DNA of 61,703 bases from assembly GCF_027620315.1 (NCBI RefSeq), contig NZ_JAPNNL010000021.1, positions 1 to 61,703 of the forward strand, in the 5' to 3' direction. Source of the stretch: Nonomuraea corallina. GTDB taxonomy: Bacteria > Actinomycetota > Actinomycetes > Streptosporangiales > Streptosporangiaceae. Both the position numbers and the translations under genes were made by a program. The notes beneath the pieces are model-generated. The model did no database searches. It saw only the letters and a program-made list of their open reading frames with translations, and was not told the origin of the DNA. The first letter of the stretch is position 1. Each line of letters opens with the position of its first letter. Positions 61,298 to 61,703 of this stretch are shown here, in pieces.

Positions 61298-61648
61298 ATG
61301 GCTAAGCAGATTCGTGAGATTTTCATTGACGACCTCGACGGAAGCCCGATGGACTCCGAGAACATCGTCAAGTTCGGCCTCGACGGCGTGGCCTATGAGA
61401 TCGACCTGGGAGAGAAGAACGAAGAGGCCTTGCGCAAGGCGCTGTCTCCCTTCATCACCAAGGCCCGCCCGGTCAAGGGCGAGCGGCCCGCCCGGGGCCG
61501 GCGCGTCTCCGGCGGCGCCTCCGCCCGCGCCCTGAGCCGGGAGAAGTCCGCCGAGATCCGGCAGTGGGCCAGGAGCCAGGGGCTGCCCGTCAGCGAGCGG
61601 GGCCGGATCGCCTCCTCGGTGGTGGAGAAGTACGAGGCCGCCCACTAG
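61298..61648 (+). CDS. lsr2: Lsr2 nucleoid-associated protein
   Basis: A 116-residue H-NS-like protein that binds AT-rich DNA, bridges it and silences acquired genes. The N-terminal dimerisation part is AKQIREIFIDDLDGSPMDSENIVKFGLDGVAYEIDL. A basic linker rich in Arg and Gly follows, then the DNA-binding helices IRQWARSQGLPVSERGRI with the RGR minor-groove hook. GGAG lies seven bases before the ATG. It is complete. Actinomycetes often carry two Lsr2 paralogues, and this cannot be told apart here. Confidence 0.95.
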   Translation: MAKQIREIFIDDLDGSPMDSENIVKFGLDGVAYEIDLGEKNEEALRKALSPFITKARPVKGERPARGRRVSGGASARALSREKSAEIRQWARSQGLPVSERGRIASSVVEKYEAAH

Positions 61649-61678
61649 GCAGCCGTCGCCCAGGATTGTTCCGCGTCC

Positions 61679-61695
61679 GGGGGGGGGGGGGGGGG
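61679..61695 (+). other. Homopolymer run of about 17 G at the window end
   Basis: An uninterrupted G tract after lsr2, 8 bases from the window edge. It may be real, but such runs at sequence ends are commonly assembly or sequencing artefacts. Confidence 0.6.
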
Positions 61696-61703
61696 CGCGG
61701 CGC

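Noticed and set aside
60676..61305. A 209-codon open frame before lsr2
   Set aside because: No family features, Arg/Pro-rich composition, and it covers the lsr2 promoter and start.

Overview
The window is very GC-rich, tightly packed, and uses many GTG and TTG starts and 4-base ATGA/GTGA overlaps. It encodes Lsr2, F420-type LLM oxidoreductases, a leaderless-type promoter class (TANNNT 6-7 nt before the start codon) and a KstR-like TetR regulator. All of this points to a filamentous actinomycete chromosome. A Streptosporangiaceae-type genome such as Nonomuraea is my guess, not something the sequence proves. I see no rRNA, convincing tRNA, transposase, integrase or CRISPR array.

Layout. 0-8.6 kb: thrS, a GH25 muramidase, an F420 oxidoreductase, phosphoglucomutase, a DUF2637-like membrane protein, a P450 and a DUF4031 protein. 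8.6-14.6 kb: an AAA+ ATPase, an HD phosphohydrolase, an FMN alpha-hydroxy-acid oxidase and a pcaJ-pcaI-pcaF-like beta-ketoadipate operon under a twin palindrome. 14.8-20.3 kb: a chsH2-chsH1-ltp2-fadD operon that matches the steroid side-chain hydratase/retro-aldolase module, followed by a TetR regulator and an HsaB-like flavin reductase. 20.4-25.6 kb: an IclR regulator, a translationally coupled NifU-like/UGSC/thioesterase operon with its GntR regulator, and a VOC protein. 25.7-29.3 kb: a three-subunit molybdenum hydroxylase. 29.4-45.9 kb: two divergent paralogous P450s, a ferredoxin, SDRs, ThuA-like and amidohydrolase genes, a TrmB-like regulator, a complete Liv-type ABC importer and a broken indolepyruvate oxidoreductase gene. 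46-49.9 kb: a ClpC-like ATPase and LtrA. 49.9-57 kb: enoyl-CoA hydratase, F420 oxidoreductase, SDRs, a KstR-like TetR and a paired acyl-CoA dehydrogenase. 57.4-61.7 kb: an erythromycin-esterase-like protein, two internally deleted pseudogenes, a ROK regulator and lsr2.

How it fits together. From about 12 to 57 kb this is a catabolic region: importer, oxygenases, alcohol dehydrogenases, CoA ligase, acyl-CoA dehydrogenases, hydratases, retro-aldolase, thiolase and CoA transferase, ending in beta-ketoadipate-type chemistry. The strongest unexplained signal is a 20-bp palindrome, GWCGYTA-N6-TRRCGAC, placed just upstream of most of the transcription units between 25.7 and 45.2 kb, with weaker copies at 18.9 and 52.9 kb. 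It implies one regulon covering the molybdenum hydroxylase, both P450 units, SDRs and the importer. Three further operator families (a KstR-like AACNNGTT site, TYCCGCTSAACGGGA, and TCAGGTACCTAGTTTT) each occur twice beside a plausible regulator. A second unusual theme is the tandem duplication of gene 3' ends, stop codon included, at five genes.
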